From NCBI GenBank assembly GCA_003250275.1, contig QKGW01000032.1, forward strand, positions 1 to 35,003: a DNA stretch of 35,003 nt, read 5' to 3'. Below, piece by piece: positions 10,160 through 17,761 of this stretch. Each line of letters opens with the position of its first letter. The first letter of the stretch is position 1. Made by a program: the position numbers and the translations under genes. The notes beneath the pieces are model-generated. The model had not been told where the DNA came from. It saw nothing but the letters and a program-made list of their open reading frames with translations, and searched no databases. This stretch comes from Alphaproteobacteria bacterium (lineage in GTDB: Bacteria > Pseudomonadota > Alphaproteobacteria > Rhodospirillales > Rhodospirillaceae).

Positions 10160-10236
10160 TGGTCGGAGCGGCGGGATTCGAACCCACGACCCCCAGCACC
10201 CCATGCTGGTGCGCTACCAAACTGCGCCACGCTCCG
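10160..10236 (-). tRNA. tRNA-Pro (GGG anticodon)
   Basis: The minus strand folds as a complete 77-base tRNA. The acceptor stem CGGAGCG (10236-10230) pairs with CGCTCCG (10170-10164), followed by discriminator A and an encoded CCA (10162-10160). The anticodon stem CCAGC/GCTGG encloses the loop ATGGGGT, giving anticodon GGG, which reads CCC and CCU proline codons. The T-arm contains GGTTCGAATCC. Proline identity is supported by the GGG anticodon, which also suits the GC-rich codon usage here. Confidence 0.97.
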
Positions 10237-10285
10237 ACACACCGGCAACCCCTGGAAATTCCCAGGGATTGGATCAAGGACGCGC

Positions 10286-10314
10286 ACTATAGACCGCCCG
10301 ATCACGCCGCGCAA
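10286..10314 (-). promoter_or_regulatory. Promoter of tRNA-Pro
   Basis: On the minus strand, TTGCGC (10314-10309), a 17-base spacer and TATAGT (10291-10286) form a good sigma-70-type promoter about 50 bases upstream of the tRNA. The bases after the -10 are GCGCG, the GC-rich discriminator typical of stringently controlled stable-RNA promoters. Confidence 0.7.
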
Positions 10315-10334
10315 GCGACGTTTCGGGGTTCCGA

Positions 10335-10850
10335 TCAATCTTGTCCGGAAGCCTCTTCGGCATCCGCAAGCGCTTGATCCAGGCTGTTTTTCAGCCGGAC
10401 GAGCGCACCGATCGCAGCCCGCACCTCGGCGCGCTGGTGCGGCGAGAGTCCGGTATGCTGGACCGCCGGCAGATCGAGCGGCAGGTTCGGCTCGCGCCCC
10501 ACGGGCGCCTCGGCGGCCGGCACGGCGTCGGCGGACGCTTCGGTCATCGCCGGCGGCGCGATCAGCCCGTCCACGCCCTTCTCGTCGAGGATCTTGCGGA
10601 CCCCCTTGATGGTGAAGCCGTCGTCGTAGAGCCGCGTGCGGATCGCGCGCAGCAGCGCCACGTCCTCGGGGCGGTAATACCGCCGCCCGCCGCCCCGCTT
10701 GAGGGGCTGGATCGCGGGAAACCGCGTTTCCCAAAACCGCAGCACGTGCTGCGGCACACCAAGTTCCTGGGCGACCTCGCTGATCGTGCGAAACGCCGCG
10801 TCGGACTTGTGCGTCCGGCGCGGGCCTTCGCCCTCCGCTGCGGTGGTCAT
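10335..10850 (-). CDS. MerR-family transcriptional regulator
   Basis: DNA-binding regulator of 171 residues. Residues about 20-90 are a MerR helix-turn-helix plus wing: FRTISEVAQELGVPQHVLRF, WETRFPAIQPLKR, GGGRRYYRPEDVALL, then a helix ending GFTIKGVRKIL. The C-terminal half is low complexity (Ala, Pro, Glu) followed by a helical tail. It has no cysteine cluster for metal sensing, and its effector is unknown. The WETRFP signature puts it nearer the MlrA-type branch than the metal-sensing MerRs. It lies 23 bases after ihfA in the same direction and is probably co-transcribed; the ihfA-merR pair is common in alphaproteobacteria. Start: ATG at 10850 behind GGAGACG. Confidence 0.9.
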   Translation of the reverse strand: MTTAAEGEGPRRTHKSDAAFRTISEVAQELGVPQHVLRFWETRFPAIQPLKRGGGRRYYRPEDVALLRAIRTRLYDDGFTIKGVRKILDEKGVDGLIAPPAMTEASADAVPAAEAPVGREPNLPLDLPAVQHTGLSPHQRAEVRAAIGALVRLKNSLDQALADAEEASGQD

Positions 10851-10873
10851 GTCACGTCTCCGTTGCCGGAAGC

Positions 10874-11170
10874 TTACGCACCTTCGTTGATGCGCGCCTT
10901 CAGGAGCTGCGACGGGCGGAACACCAGAACCTTGCGCGGAAGGATCGGAACCTCCTCGCCGGTTTTGGGATTGCGGCCGATGCGCTCGCCTTTGCTGCGC
11001 ACGGAAAAGCTGCCGAAGGAGGAAATCTTGACGACGTCGCCTTCCGACAGCGCCGTGGAGATCTCGTCCAACACCATCTCCAGCAGATCGGCCGACTCAT
11101 TCCGCGACAGCCCGACCTCCTGGTAGACCGCTTCGCTCAGGTGCGCGCGGGTAACCGTTTGCTCACTCAT
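10874..11170 (-). CDS. ihfA: Integration host factor subunit alpha
   Basis: Partner of IhfB in the heterodimer that bends DNA sharply, needed for sigma-54 promoter activation, recombination and nucleoid structure. The 98 residues align along the whole family: N-terminal VTRAHLSEAVYQEVGLSRNE, the KISSFGSFSVRSKGER beta arm, the intercalating-proline arm GRNPKTGEEVPI, and C-terminal RKVLVFRPSQLLKARIN. The start ATG at 11170 has GGAGG six bases upstream. It has its own promoter region after the fabH terminator. It is probably the IHF that assists NtrC-dependent transcription in this organism (inference). Confidence 0.96.
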   Translation of the reverse strand: MSEQTVTRAHLSEAVYQEVGLSRNESADLLEMVLDEISTALSEGDVVKISSFGSFSVRSKGERIGRNPKTGEEVPILPRKVLVFRPSQLLKARINEGA

Positions 11171-11199
11171 CCGAAGCCTCCACTACCAGCCATTCGGAA

Positions 11200-11228
11200 A
11201 CCATATCAACCGCAAAAATATGTCGCAA
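11200..11228 (-). promoter_or_regulatory. Probable promoter of ihfA
   Basis: On the minus strand, TTGCGA (11228-11223), a 17-base spacer and TATGGT (11205-11200) lie 30 bases before the ihfA start and downstream of the fabH terminator. Each box matches four of six consensus bases, and the surroundings are AT-rich. Confidence 0.5.
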
Positions 11229-11270
11229 TATCAAAATGGTGGAGAGGATCGGAATTCCAAAGGGGGAGAA

Positions 11271-11301
11271 CAAAAAAAACCGGCCCCCGAAGGAGCCGGT
11301 T
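11271..11301 (-). terminator. Rho-independent terminator after fabH
   Basis: Transcript of the minus strand: AACCGGCTCC, loop TTCG, GGGGCCGGTT (one G-U pair), then a run of T (11279-11272). It lies about 47 bases after the fabH stop and ends the yceD-rpmF-plsX-fabH unit before ihfA. Confidence 0.9.
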
Positions 11302-11347
11302 CGACCGTACCGCGCGCGGCGGCGAACGGGTTCTAAACGCTAATGAA

Positions 11348-12325
11348 TTACATCCGCACCAGGGCGGAACCCCAGGTGAAGCCGCCGCCCATCGCCTCGA
11401 TCAGGACGACGTGGCCCGCCTTGATCCGGCCGTCGCGCACCGCGGTGTGCAGCGCCAGCGGGATCGACGCGGCGGAGGTGTTGGCGTGCTTGTCGACGGT
11501 CACCACCACCCGGTCCTCGGGGACTCCCGCCTTCTTCGCGGTCGAGGTCAGAATGCGGCGATTGGCCTGGTGCGGCACCAGCCAGTCGAGATCGGCGCCG
11601 GTCATGCCGTTGGCCACGAGCGCCTCGTCGACGACGGTGGCGAGCTTGGTCACGGCGTGACGGAAGACTTCCTTGCCGGTCATGTGGACGTGGCCGACGG
11701 TCTTGGTACGCGACGGACCGCCGTCGACGTAGAGCAGATCGCGGAAGCGGCCGTCGGCGTGCAGGTGGGTCGAGAGAATGCCGGTATCGGCGTTCGTCCC
11801 CTCGCCCGTCGCCGCCTTCAGCACCACGGCGCCGGCGCCATCGCCGAACAGCACGCAGGTGTCGCGGTCGCTCCAGTCGAGGATGCGCGAGAAGGTCTCC
11901 GCGCCGATCACCAGCGCGGTCTTGACCTCACCGCAACGGATGAACTTGTCCGCCGTCGCGAGCGCATAGAGGAAGCCCGAGCACACCGCCTGAACGTCGA
12001 AGGCGAAACCGCCGGGCACTTCGAGGTTGGCCTGCACCTTGGCCGCAGTCGCGGGGAAGGTGTCGTCGGGCGTGGTGGTGCCGACGATGATCAGGTCGAT
12101 CTCGTCGGCGGAGACGCCCGCATCTTCCATCGCCTCGCGCGCGGCGGCGGTGGCGAGGTCCGAGGTCATCTCGTCGTCCGCCGCGATATGACGCTGGCGG
12201 ATGCCCGAGCGCTCGACGATCCATTCGTCGGAGGTATCGACGATCTTGGCCAAATCGTCGTTGGTGACGACGCGCTGGGGCAAATACGCCCCGACGCCCG
12301 CCAGGCGCGAACGGATAATGGTCAT
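11348..12325 (-). CDS. fabH: Beta-ketoacyl-ACP synthase III (FabH)
   Basis: Starts type II fatty-acid synthesis by condensing acetyl-CoA with malonyl-ACP. The 325 residues contain the full catalytic triad: Cys115 (DVQAVCSGFLYAL), His252 (WLVPHQANRRI) and Asn282 (DKHANTSAASIP), plus the glycine-rich GDGAGAVVL strand and C-terminal EAMGGGFTWGSALVR. The start ATG at 12325 overlaps the plsX stop by four bases (ATGA), so translation is coupled. It is the last gene of the rpmF-plsX-fabH unit and is followed by a strong terminator. Confidence 0.97.
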   Translation of the reverse strand: MTIIRSRLAGVGAYLPQRVVTNDDLAKIVDTSDEWIVERSGIRQRHIAADDEMTSDLATAAAREAMEDAGVSADEIDLIIVGTTTPDDTFPATAAKVQANLEVPGGFAFDVQAVCSGFLYALATADKFIRCGEVKTALVIGAETFSRILDWSDRDTCVLFGDGAGAVVLKAATGEGTNADTGILSTHLHADGRFRDLLYVDGGPSRTKTVGHVHMTGKEVFRHAVTKLATVVDEALVANGMTGADLDWLVPHQANRRILTSTAKKAGVPEDRVVVTVDKHANTSAASIPLALHTAVRDGRIKAGHVVLIEAMGGGFTWGSALVRM

Positions 12326-13371
12326 ATGGCTTTTACCTCGGCGGTAACGGATTGCGAATTCAGCTTCTTGAGTTCGGTGTTGATCCGCTCGTTGAAGCCG
12401 TTCCGGACCATGTCGACGGCCACCCCGATGGCGTTGGCAAAGCCCAACCCGTCCGTGCCGCCGTGGGACTTGACGACGATTCCGTTAAGGCCGAGGAACA
12501 TTGCGCCGTTGTAGCGGCGGGGATCGGTGCGGTGCCGCACCCTATTCATCGCCGGACGGGCGAGAAGATAGCCGATCTGCGCCAGGATCGAGCTCTTGAA
12601 CGCTTCCTTGAGGAAGCGGCTCATCACCTTGGCGGTGCCTTCCATGGTCTTCAGTGCGACGTTGCCGGTGAACCCGTCGGTCACCACCACGTCCACCGTA
12701 CCGACACCGATGTCGTCGCCCTCGACGAACCCGGCGAAGTTCACGACGCCCTGGGTCCCGCGCAGAATCGCCGCGGCCTCCTTGACCTCGTTGCGCCCCT
12801 TCTGTTCCTCCTCGCCGATATTGAGGAGGCCCACGGTAGGCGAATCGAGATCGAGCAGGCTGCGGGCGAACAGCGTGCCCATCAGCGCGAACTCGACGAG
12901 ATTGTTGGCGTTGCACTCGGTGTTGGCGCCCAGATCGAGCACCACGCTTTCCCCCCGCTGGGTCGGCATCAACGCAGCAATCGCCGGCCGGTCGATTCCG
13001 GGCAGCGTGCGTAGCGCGAGCTTCGCCATCGCCATCAGCGCGCCGGTGTTGCCGGCGGAGACGACGCCGTCGACCTTGCCTTCCTTCACCGCGCGGATCG
13101 CCAGCGCCATGGAGGAATTGCGGCCGTTGCGGAGCGCGACGGAGGGCTTGTCGTTATTGGTAACGACATCCGGCGCGTGGCACAGGGTGACGAGGTCGCG
13201 CAGCGACTTGTAGCGCTTCTCGAGCAGAGGCTCGAGGATCGCTTCGTCGCCGTACAGATGGTAGCGAACGTCCGGGTGGCGCTTGCGCGCGAGGGAAATG
13301 CCGTCCAGAACAATGTCCGGCGCGTCATCGCCCCCCATACCATCCAGCGCGAGCGTGATGGACTTGGCCAC
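12322..13371 (-). CDS. plsX: Phosphate acyltransferase PlsX
   Basis: Peripheral membrane enzyme that converts acyl-ACP to acyl-phosphate for phospholipid synthesis by PlsY. Seen: N-terminal TLALDGMGGDDAPDIVLDG, HAPDVVTNNDKPSVALR, SAGNTGALMAMAKLALR, LDLGANTECN and VVVTDGFTGNVALKT, all PlsX signatures. I take the GTG at 13371 as start because AGGGAG lies eight bases upstream and the 349-residue product matches family length (E. coli 356). A GTG at 13401 would add ten residues without a ribosome site. It is preceded by rpmF and overlaps fabH by four bases. Confidence 0.95.
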   Translation of the reverse strand: MAKSITLALDGMGGDDAPDIVLDGISLARKRHPDVRYHLYGDEAILEPLLEKRYKSLRDLVTLCHAPDVVTNNDKPSVALRNGRNSSMALAIRAVKEGKVDGVVSAGNTGALMAMAKLALRTLPGIDRPAIAALMPTQRGESVVLDLGANTECNANNLVEFALMGTLFARSLLDLDSPTVGLLNIGEEEQKGRNEVKEAAAILRGTQGVVNFAGFVEGDDIGVGTVDVVVTDGFTGNVALKTMEGTAKVMSRFLKEAFKSSILAQIGYLLARPAMNRVRHRTDPRRYNGAMFLGLNGIVVKSHGGTDGLGFANAIGVAVDMVRNGFNERINTELKKLNSQSVTAEVKAI

Positions 13372-13411
13372 CGGCCGGGCTCCCTTCGTCACCGATGTCA
13401 CGCGAGGTCGC

Positions 13412-13591
13412 TTACGCGACCTGCGTCACGACTTCACGACCGTCGTACTGGCCGCAGGAGGCGCACACGTGGTGCGGACGCTTCAGCTCGCCGCAGTTCG
13501 GGCACTCGACGTAGCTCGACGCCTTGAGGGCGTGGTGCGAGCGACGCATGTTGCGCTTCGACTTCGACGTCTTTTTCTTTGGAACAGCCAT
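13412..13591 (-). CDS. rpmF: 50S ribosomal protein L32
   Basis: Large-subunit ribosomal protein of 59 residues. The N-terminus MAVPKKKTSKSKRNMRRSHH is the family hallmark. A zinc ribbon follows, with CPNCGE and CASCGQ (two CxxC pairs, all four cysteines present, so this is the zinc-binding C+ form). The start ATG at 13591 follows AGAGAG. It lies between yceD and plsX, the order also seen in E. coli (yceD-rpmF-plsX-fabH). Confidence 0.97.
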   Translation of the reverse strand: MAVPKKKTSKSKRNMRRSHHALKASSYVECPNCGELKRPHHVCASCGQYDGREVVTQVA

Positions 13592-13630
13592 TGGCTCTCT
13601 CTCTTTTCGTTCTTGAAGGGTTCCCAAGAA

Positions 13631-13658
13631 GGCCGGATTAATTAGACGAAATCCGGCC
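13631..13658 (-). terminator. Hairpin between yceD and rpmF (attenuator-like)
   Basis: A perfect 9-base inverted repeat, GGCCGGATT and AATCCGGCC, encloses a 10-base loop. In the yceD-to-rpmF direction the second arm is followed only by TTCTT, so it is at best a weak terminator or an RNA-processing/stability element that sets a different rpmF level from yceD. Confidence 0.45.
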
Positions 13659-13690
13659 CAAGGGCAAGCGTTATGCGCAAACGCCGCCCA

Positions 13691-14260
13691 TCACGTTTCG
13701 TTACCGTCCGTATCCGAGCCTTCCCCGCCCTGCAAAGCCTTCAGCGCGGCGAAAGGATTTCGTTTCGGTTCATCGGGTTCCGGGTCATCCGGGGCCTCGA
13801 AAACCGCGTCGGCGCGGCGCGGATACGGGTCGAGCGCGAGTGCGAGGCATTCGGAAATCGCGGCGCCCACGTCGAAGCTGCCGCGCACGATCGGATCCGG
13901 CACCGGCTCGTCGCTGTAGAGGTCTTCCTCGCTCATCACGTATTCGTCTTCCGCGTCGATCAGCGATTCGTCGAGGAACAGCAGTTCGAGCGGTTCGTCG
14001 ACGGTTTCGGGCACGGGTTCGAGGGAGACGATGCAGGCCTGCGTGACCTGGGCGCGCAGCGACCCGACGCCGGCGACGCGGCGGCCGCCGTCCGACACCG
14101 TCAGCATCAGCTCCGCGGCGAGGGATTCGCACGACAGGATCCCCATGCGCACGGCGAGCGCGGCGCACTCCTCGGGCGTGGCCTCAAGCGCGATCGCGAG
14201 GCCTTCCGCGGGGATCTTGCGCACCTGGTAGACGCGCGAGAATTCTTCCTGAACCGTCAT
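13691..14260 (-). CDS. DUF177 / YceD family protein
   Basis: YceD homologues are linked to 23S rRNA processing and ribosome assembly and are nearly always next to rpmF, as here. The 189 residues fit the family: VRKIPAEGLAIALEATPEE near the start, LMLTVSDGGRRVAGVGSLRA, then QACIVSLEPVPETVDEPLEL and the acidic stretch DESLIDAEDEYV. One cysteine is present in ILSCESLAAE and another in QACIVSLEP. The start ATG at 14260 overlaps the stop of the upstream chaperone gene by four bases. A hairpin separates it from rpmF. Enzymatic activity is not established for the family. Confidence 0.88.
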   Translation of the reverse strand: MTVQEEFSRVYQVRKIPAEGLAIALEATPEECAALAVRMGILSCESLAAELMLTVSDGGRRVAGVGSLRAQVTQACIVSLEPVPETVDEPLELLFLDESLIDAEDEYVMSEEDLYSDEPVPDPIVRGSFDVGAAISECLALALDPYPRRADAVFEAPDDPEPDEPKRNPFAALKALQGGEGSDTDGNET

Positions 14261-14814
14261 TGCGTTACTGAAACCTTCTCGACTGCAATCTCGGGAAACG
14301 CGAATGCCCCGGCGACGATATCGTCGTCGGTTTGCGCTGCCAGGGCGGTTTCCGCGTCAACCATATACTGCGTCAGCGCCGCGACCGCCACCGTGTTCTC
14401 GCCCTCGCCGCGAAACACGTTGCGCCCGATCGCCTCGGCGAGCCCCGCTCCGCCCTCGGCAAGACCGGCGTCGTAGGCGGCGACGCGCCCGAGAAACGCC
14501 TTCGCGAGCTTCTTCACTTCCTTGCCGATGCGGATGTCGGAAACTCCGAGCTGGCGCAGCGCCGCGTCGAGGTCGAGGAACATCGTGTCGAAAATCGCCT
14601 GGCCGAGCGCCGCGGCCTCCTCGGTGCCGATCGCCTTGATCCGCCGCAGCGCGAGAAAGGCATGGACGCAGAGCACATCGAAGCGCCCGTCGAGAGTGTC
14701 GGCGACGCCGCAACCGCTGTAGAATTCCGGGCGGCGCGAGGCCGCGAGAATCGCCGCGTAGGCCGCCTCCGCGCGCCTGGGCGCGACGTGCGAAGATTTG
14801 CGGAACAAGCCCAA
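14257..14814 (-). CDS. Ubiquinol-cytochrome c chaperone (CBP3-like) family protein
   Basis: Member of the family containing mitochondrial CBP3/UQCC1, assembly factors for the cytochrome bc1 complex. The 185-residue product has GLFRKSSHVAPRRAEAAYAA at the start, YSGCGVADTLDGRFDVLCVH, FLALRRIKAIG, QAIFDTMFLDLDAALRQLGV and IRIGKEVKKLAKAFLGRVAA, matching the family core. No ATG fits. I chose the TTG at 14814 because GAGGAGG lies five bases upstream; a TTG at 14808 is the alternative. Longer in-frame translations cross the divergent bamE promoter and start and are rejected. It is the first gene of the chaperone-yceD-rpmF-plsX-fabH unit. The role in bc1 assembly in bacteria is inferred from homology. 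Confidence 0.82.
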   Translation of the reverse strand: MGLFRKSSHVAPRRAEAAYAAILAASRRPEFYSGCGVADTLDGRFDVLCVHAFLALRRIKAIGTEEAAALGQAIFDTMFLDLDAALRQLGVSDIRIGKEVKKLAKAFLGRVAAYDAGLAEGGAGLAEAIGRNVFRGEGENTVAVAALTQYMVDAETALAAQTDDDIVAGAFAFPEIAVEKVSVTQ

Positions 14815-14848
14815 TCCGTCCTCCTCGTCGGCGTCCGCGCGAAGCGGC

Positions 14849-14877
14849 TTCCGTCGTCGCGCGAGCTGTTCTATATA
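14849..14877 (+). promoter_or_regulatory. Possible promoter of bamE
   Basis: TTCCGT, a 17-base spacer and TATATA end 33 bases before the bamE ATG in the divergent region. The -35 is weak. The TATATAG stretch may also serve the opposite-strand chaperone operon. Confidence 0.35.
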
Positions 14878-14910
14878 GGACCGTCGAGACGCCGATGGAG
14901 ACGAGGTAGC

Positions 14911-15390
14911 ATGAACAGGAACTCCACGAAATCCCGAATTTGGGCAGCCGCCGGGATTTTCCTCATCGGCGCGACCGCCGCCGCGTGCAGCCCGCGCGTC
15001 ACCGCCGCGGGCAACAAGCCGCTCGAGAGCGAAGTCGCGCGGATCAAACCGGGCGAGCAGACCCGTTCCGACGTCCGCCAGATCCTCGGCTCCCCCTCCT
15101 CGCGCTCGCTCTACGGCAACGAGGTGTGGTTCTACATCAGCTCGACTCAGGAGGTCGTGGCGTTCTTCGCGCCCGAGGAGACCGACCGCAAGGTCGTCGC
15201 GATCGCGTTCGACCAGCAGGGCGTGGTCACGGATGTGCGCCAACTCGGCCTCGACGACGCCGAGGCCTTGGCGATGTCGGAAAAGAAAACCCCGACCGCG
15301 GGCCACAACATGACGATCGTCGAGCAGATGGTCGGCAACATCGGCCGCTTCAATTCGGGCCCGGAGAAAAAGGGCGGCAGTGCCCAGTAG
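14911..15390 (+). CDS. bamE: Outer membrane assembly lipoprotein BamE (SmpA/OmlA)
   Basis: Accessory lipoprotein of the BAM complex that inserts beta-barrel proteins in the outer membrane. The 159 residues begin with a basic N-terminus, a hydrophobic segment (about 10-24) and Cys26 in TAAACSP, a relaxed lipobox. The SmpA/OmlA core follows: RIKPGEQTRSDVRQILGSPS, NEVWFYISSTQ and VVAIAFDQQGVVTDVR. The C-terminal 40 residues are a polar tail. The start ATG at 14911 has GAGG six bases upstream. In-frame sequence before it is antisense to the chaperone gene and is rejected. It ends just before a bidirectional terminator shared with hppA. Confidence 0.93.
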   Translation: MNRNSTKSRIWAAAGIFLIGATAAACSPRVTAAGNKPLESEVARIKPGEQTRSDVRQILGSPSSRSLYGNEVWFYISSTQEVVAFFAPEETDRKVVAIAFDQQGVVTDVRQLGLDDAEALAMSEKKTPTAGHNMTIVEQMVGNIGRFNSGPEKKGGSAQ

Positions 15391-15419
15391 GCTGCGCCCC
15401 CTGCCCCGCACGGCCACGA

Positions 15420-15451
15420 AAAACGCCCCCGAATTTCTCCGGGGGCGTTTT
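15420..15451. terminator. Bidirectional terminator between bamE and hppA
   Basis: Perfect 12-base inverted repeat AAAACGCCCCCG / CGGGGGCGTTTT with an 8-base loop (15432-15439). GC-rich stem, and T-tracts on both strands. It serves the convergent genes bamE (plus) and hppA (minus). Confidence 0.93.
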
Positions 15452-15471
15452 CGTATCGGGTGCGGTGCGGA

Positions 15472-17571
15472 TCAGGCGATCATTGCCAGCAGCAGCAGCG
15501 CCACGATGTTGATGATCTTGATCATCGGGTTGACCGCCGGACCGGCGGTGTCCTTGTAGGGATCGCCGACGGTGTCGCCGGTGACCGCAGCCTTGTGAGC
15601 CTCGGAACCCTTGCCGCCGAAGTGGCCGTCCTCGATGTACTTCTTAGCGTTGTCCCAGGCGCCGCCGCCCGAGGTCATCGACAGGGCGACGAACAGGCCG
15701 GTGACGATGGTGCCGAGCAGCATCGCGCCGAGAGAGGTGAGCGCGGCGCCGGTGCCGGCGATCGCCCACATCACGAAGTAGAGAACCACCGGAGCGGCGA
15801 CCGGCAGCAGCGACGGAATCAGCATTTCCTTGATCGCGGCCTTGGTCAGCATGTCGACGGCGCGGCTGTAGTCGGGCTTCGCCGTGCCTTCCATGATGCC
15901 GGGGATTTCCTTGAACTGACGGCGCACTTCCTTCACCACCGAACCGGCGGCGCGGCCCACGGCCATCATGCCCATCGAGCCGAACAGGTACGGCAGCATA
16001 CCGCCGAGGAAGAGGCCGACGACGACGAACGGATCCTGCAGCTCGAAGCGGAAGCTGAGGTCCGGGAAGTAGTGTTCGAGGTCGGCGACGTAGGCGGAGA
16101 ACAGCACCAGCGCGGCGAGACCGGCGGACCCGATCGCGTAGCCCTTGGTCACCGCCTTGGTGGTGTTGCCGACCGCGTCGAGGGCGTCGGTGGTGACGCG
16201 CACGTCGTCCGGCAGTTCCGCCATCTCGGCGATGCCGCCGGCGTTGTCGGTGACCGGGCCGTAGGCGTCGAGCGCGACGACGATGCCGGTGAGCGCGAGC
16301 ATCGTGGTCGCCGCGATGGCGATGCCGTAGATGCCGGCGATCAGGTAGGTGGAGATGATGCCCGCACAGATCACCACGACCGGCAGGGCCGGCGCTTCCA
16401 TCGAGACCGCGAGGCCCTGGATGACGTTGGTGCCGTGGCCGGTTTCGGAAGCCTTAGCGACCGAGGTCACCGGACGGTGGCCGGTGCCGGTGTAGTACTC
16501 GGAGATCCAGACGATCAGGCCGGTGACGACGAGGCCGATGATCGCGCAGAGGATCAGGCCGCCCGAGGTCAACACAGCGCCGGACTTGAGCACCAGCTCG
16601 GTGCCGAAGCCGCCGAACAGCGCGACGATGGCGAGAATCACCAGAACCGCCGAGATGCCCGCCGAAGCGAGGAAGCCCTTGTAGAGGGCGTTCATGATGT
16701 TGTTCGACGCACCGAGCTTGACGAAGAAGGTGCCCGCGACGGAAGCGATCACGCACACGCCGCAGATCAGGAGCGGCAGCGCCATGGCCTTGGTAAGGTA
16801 TTCGGGAGCGAAGAAGATCGACGCCAGCAGCATCGTGGCGACCACGGTGACGGCGTAGGTCTCGAACAGGTCGGCGGCCATGCCGGCGCAGTCGCCGACG
16901 TTGTCGCCGACGTTGTCGGCGATCACCGCCGGGTTGCGCGGATCGTCCTCGGGGATGCCCGCCTCGACCTTGCCGACGAGATCGGCGCCCACGTCCGCGC
17001 CCTTGGTGAAGATGCCGCCGCCGAGACGCGCGAAGATCGAGATCAGCGAAGCGCCGAACGACAGGGCGACCAGCGCTTCCATGATCTGACGCAGATCGCT
17101 CGTCACCGACGCATCGAACACGCCGCGCAGGATCAGGTAGTACACGGTGACGCCGAGAAGACCGAGGCCGACCACCAGGAGGCCGGTGACCGCGCCCGAC
17201 TTGAACGCGACGTCGAGCGCAGGCGCCAGGCCGCCGGTCCGCGCCGCATCAGCGGTACGGACGTTGGCGCGGACCGAAACGTTCATGCCGATGTAGCCGG
17301 CGATGCCCGAAAGGACCGAGCCGATGACGAAGCCCATGGTGACGTGGAAGCCGAGGATGATCCCCAGCAGCACGGCGACGACGACGCCAACCCCGGCGAT
17401 GGTGGTGTACTGGCGATTAAGGTAGGCGGACGCGCCTTCCTGAATCGCCGCAGCGATATCCTGCATCCTCTCGTTGCCTGCCTCGGCATCGAGGATCGAG
17501 CGGATAGCCCACGCGCCGTAGGCCAGCGCGCCGATCCCGCACAGGATGACGAAGATGTACAATGCGGCCAT
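15472..17571 (-). CDS. hppA: Membrane H+-translocating pyrophosphatase (K+-independent type)
   Basis: Integral membrane pump that couples pyrophosphate hydrolysis to proton export. The 699 residues carry many membrane helices and the substrate motif DVGADLVGKVEAG (193-205) followed by PAVIADNVGDNVGD. The second acidic motif is DAYGPVTDNAGGIAEM (435-450), and the C-terminal one is GGAWDNAKKYIEDG. The subtype-diagnostic position is lysine (Lys472 in GNTTKAVTKG), which in this family marks K+-independent H+ pumps; K+-dependent forms have alanine. The start ATG at 17571 is preceded by a terminator-like hairpin. It is probably transcribed partly from the thiL operon and partly from its own promoter (not identified). 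Confidence 0.97.
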   Translation of the reverse strand: MAALYIFVILCGIGALAYGAWAIRSILDAEAGNERMQDIAAAIQEGASAYLNRQYTTIAGVGVVVAVLLGIILGFHVTMGFVIGSVLSGIAGYIGMNVSVRANVRTADAARTGGLAPALDVAFKSGAVTGLLVVGLGLLGVTVYYLILRGVFDASVTSDLRQIMEALVALSFGASLISIFARLGGGIFTKGADVGADLVGKVEAGIPEDDPRNPAVIADNVGDNVGDCAGMAADLFETYAVTVVATMLLASIFFAPEYLTKAMALPLLICGVCVIASVAGTFFVKLGASNNIMNALYKGFLASAGISAVLVILAIVALFGGFGTELVLKSGAVLTSGGLILCAIIGLVVTGLIVWISEYYTGTGHRPVTSVAKASETGHGTNVIQGLAVSMEAPALPVVVICAGIISTYLIAGIYGIAIAATTMLALTGIVVALDAYGPVTDNAGGIAEMAELPDDVRVTTDALDAVGNTTKAVTKGYAIGSAGLAALVLFSAYVADLEHYFPDLSFRFELQDPFVVVGLFLGGMLPYLFGSMGMMAVGRAAGSVVKEVRRQFKEIPGIMEGTAKPDYSRAVDMLTKAAIKEMLIPSLLPVAAPVVLYFVMWAIAGTGAALTSLGAMLLGTIVTGLFVALSMTSGGGAWDNAKKYIEDGHFGGKGSEAHKAAVTGDTVGDPYKDTAGPAVNPMIKIINIVALLLLAMIA

Positions 17572-17594
17572 GTAATGGTTCTCCCGAAACGGAC

Positions 17595-17627
17595 AAAAGG
17601 GGCACTGCCGGGAGCAGTCGATGCCCC
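17595..17627 (-). terminator. Terminator-like hairpin in the hppA leader
   Basis: On the hppA strand: GGGGCA, bulge TCGA, CTGC, loop TCCCG, GCAG, TGCCCC, then TTTT. It lies about 135 bases after the FliL-like gene and only 24 bases before the hppA start. It could end the upstream operon, attenuate hppA, or stabilise the hppA mRNA. Confidence 0.55.
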
Positions 17628-17637
17628 GCGGCCGCGG
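17626..17637. repeat. Palindrome in the hppA upstream region
   Basis: CCGCGGCCGCGG is a perfect 12-base palindrome that shares two bases with the terminator-like hairpin. It may be an alternative RNA fold in the hppA leader or simple GC-rich coincidence. Confidence 0.3.
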
Positions 17638-17761
17638 ACCCCATCGCGTGGCGGCGCCGTTGCAGCGCCCCCTGGAAAAGTCGCAAGATATTGCCTGAAT
17701 TTCGCGCCGACCGGAACCGGAAACCGCGCAAAACGCGGTAAAAGGCTCGGGTTTTTCGCCT

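Noticed and set aside
10117..10734. Minus-strand frame running through the tRNA-Pro gene
   Set aside because: It crosses a complete tRNA and overlaps the MerR gene in another frame.
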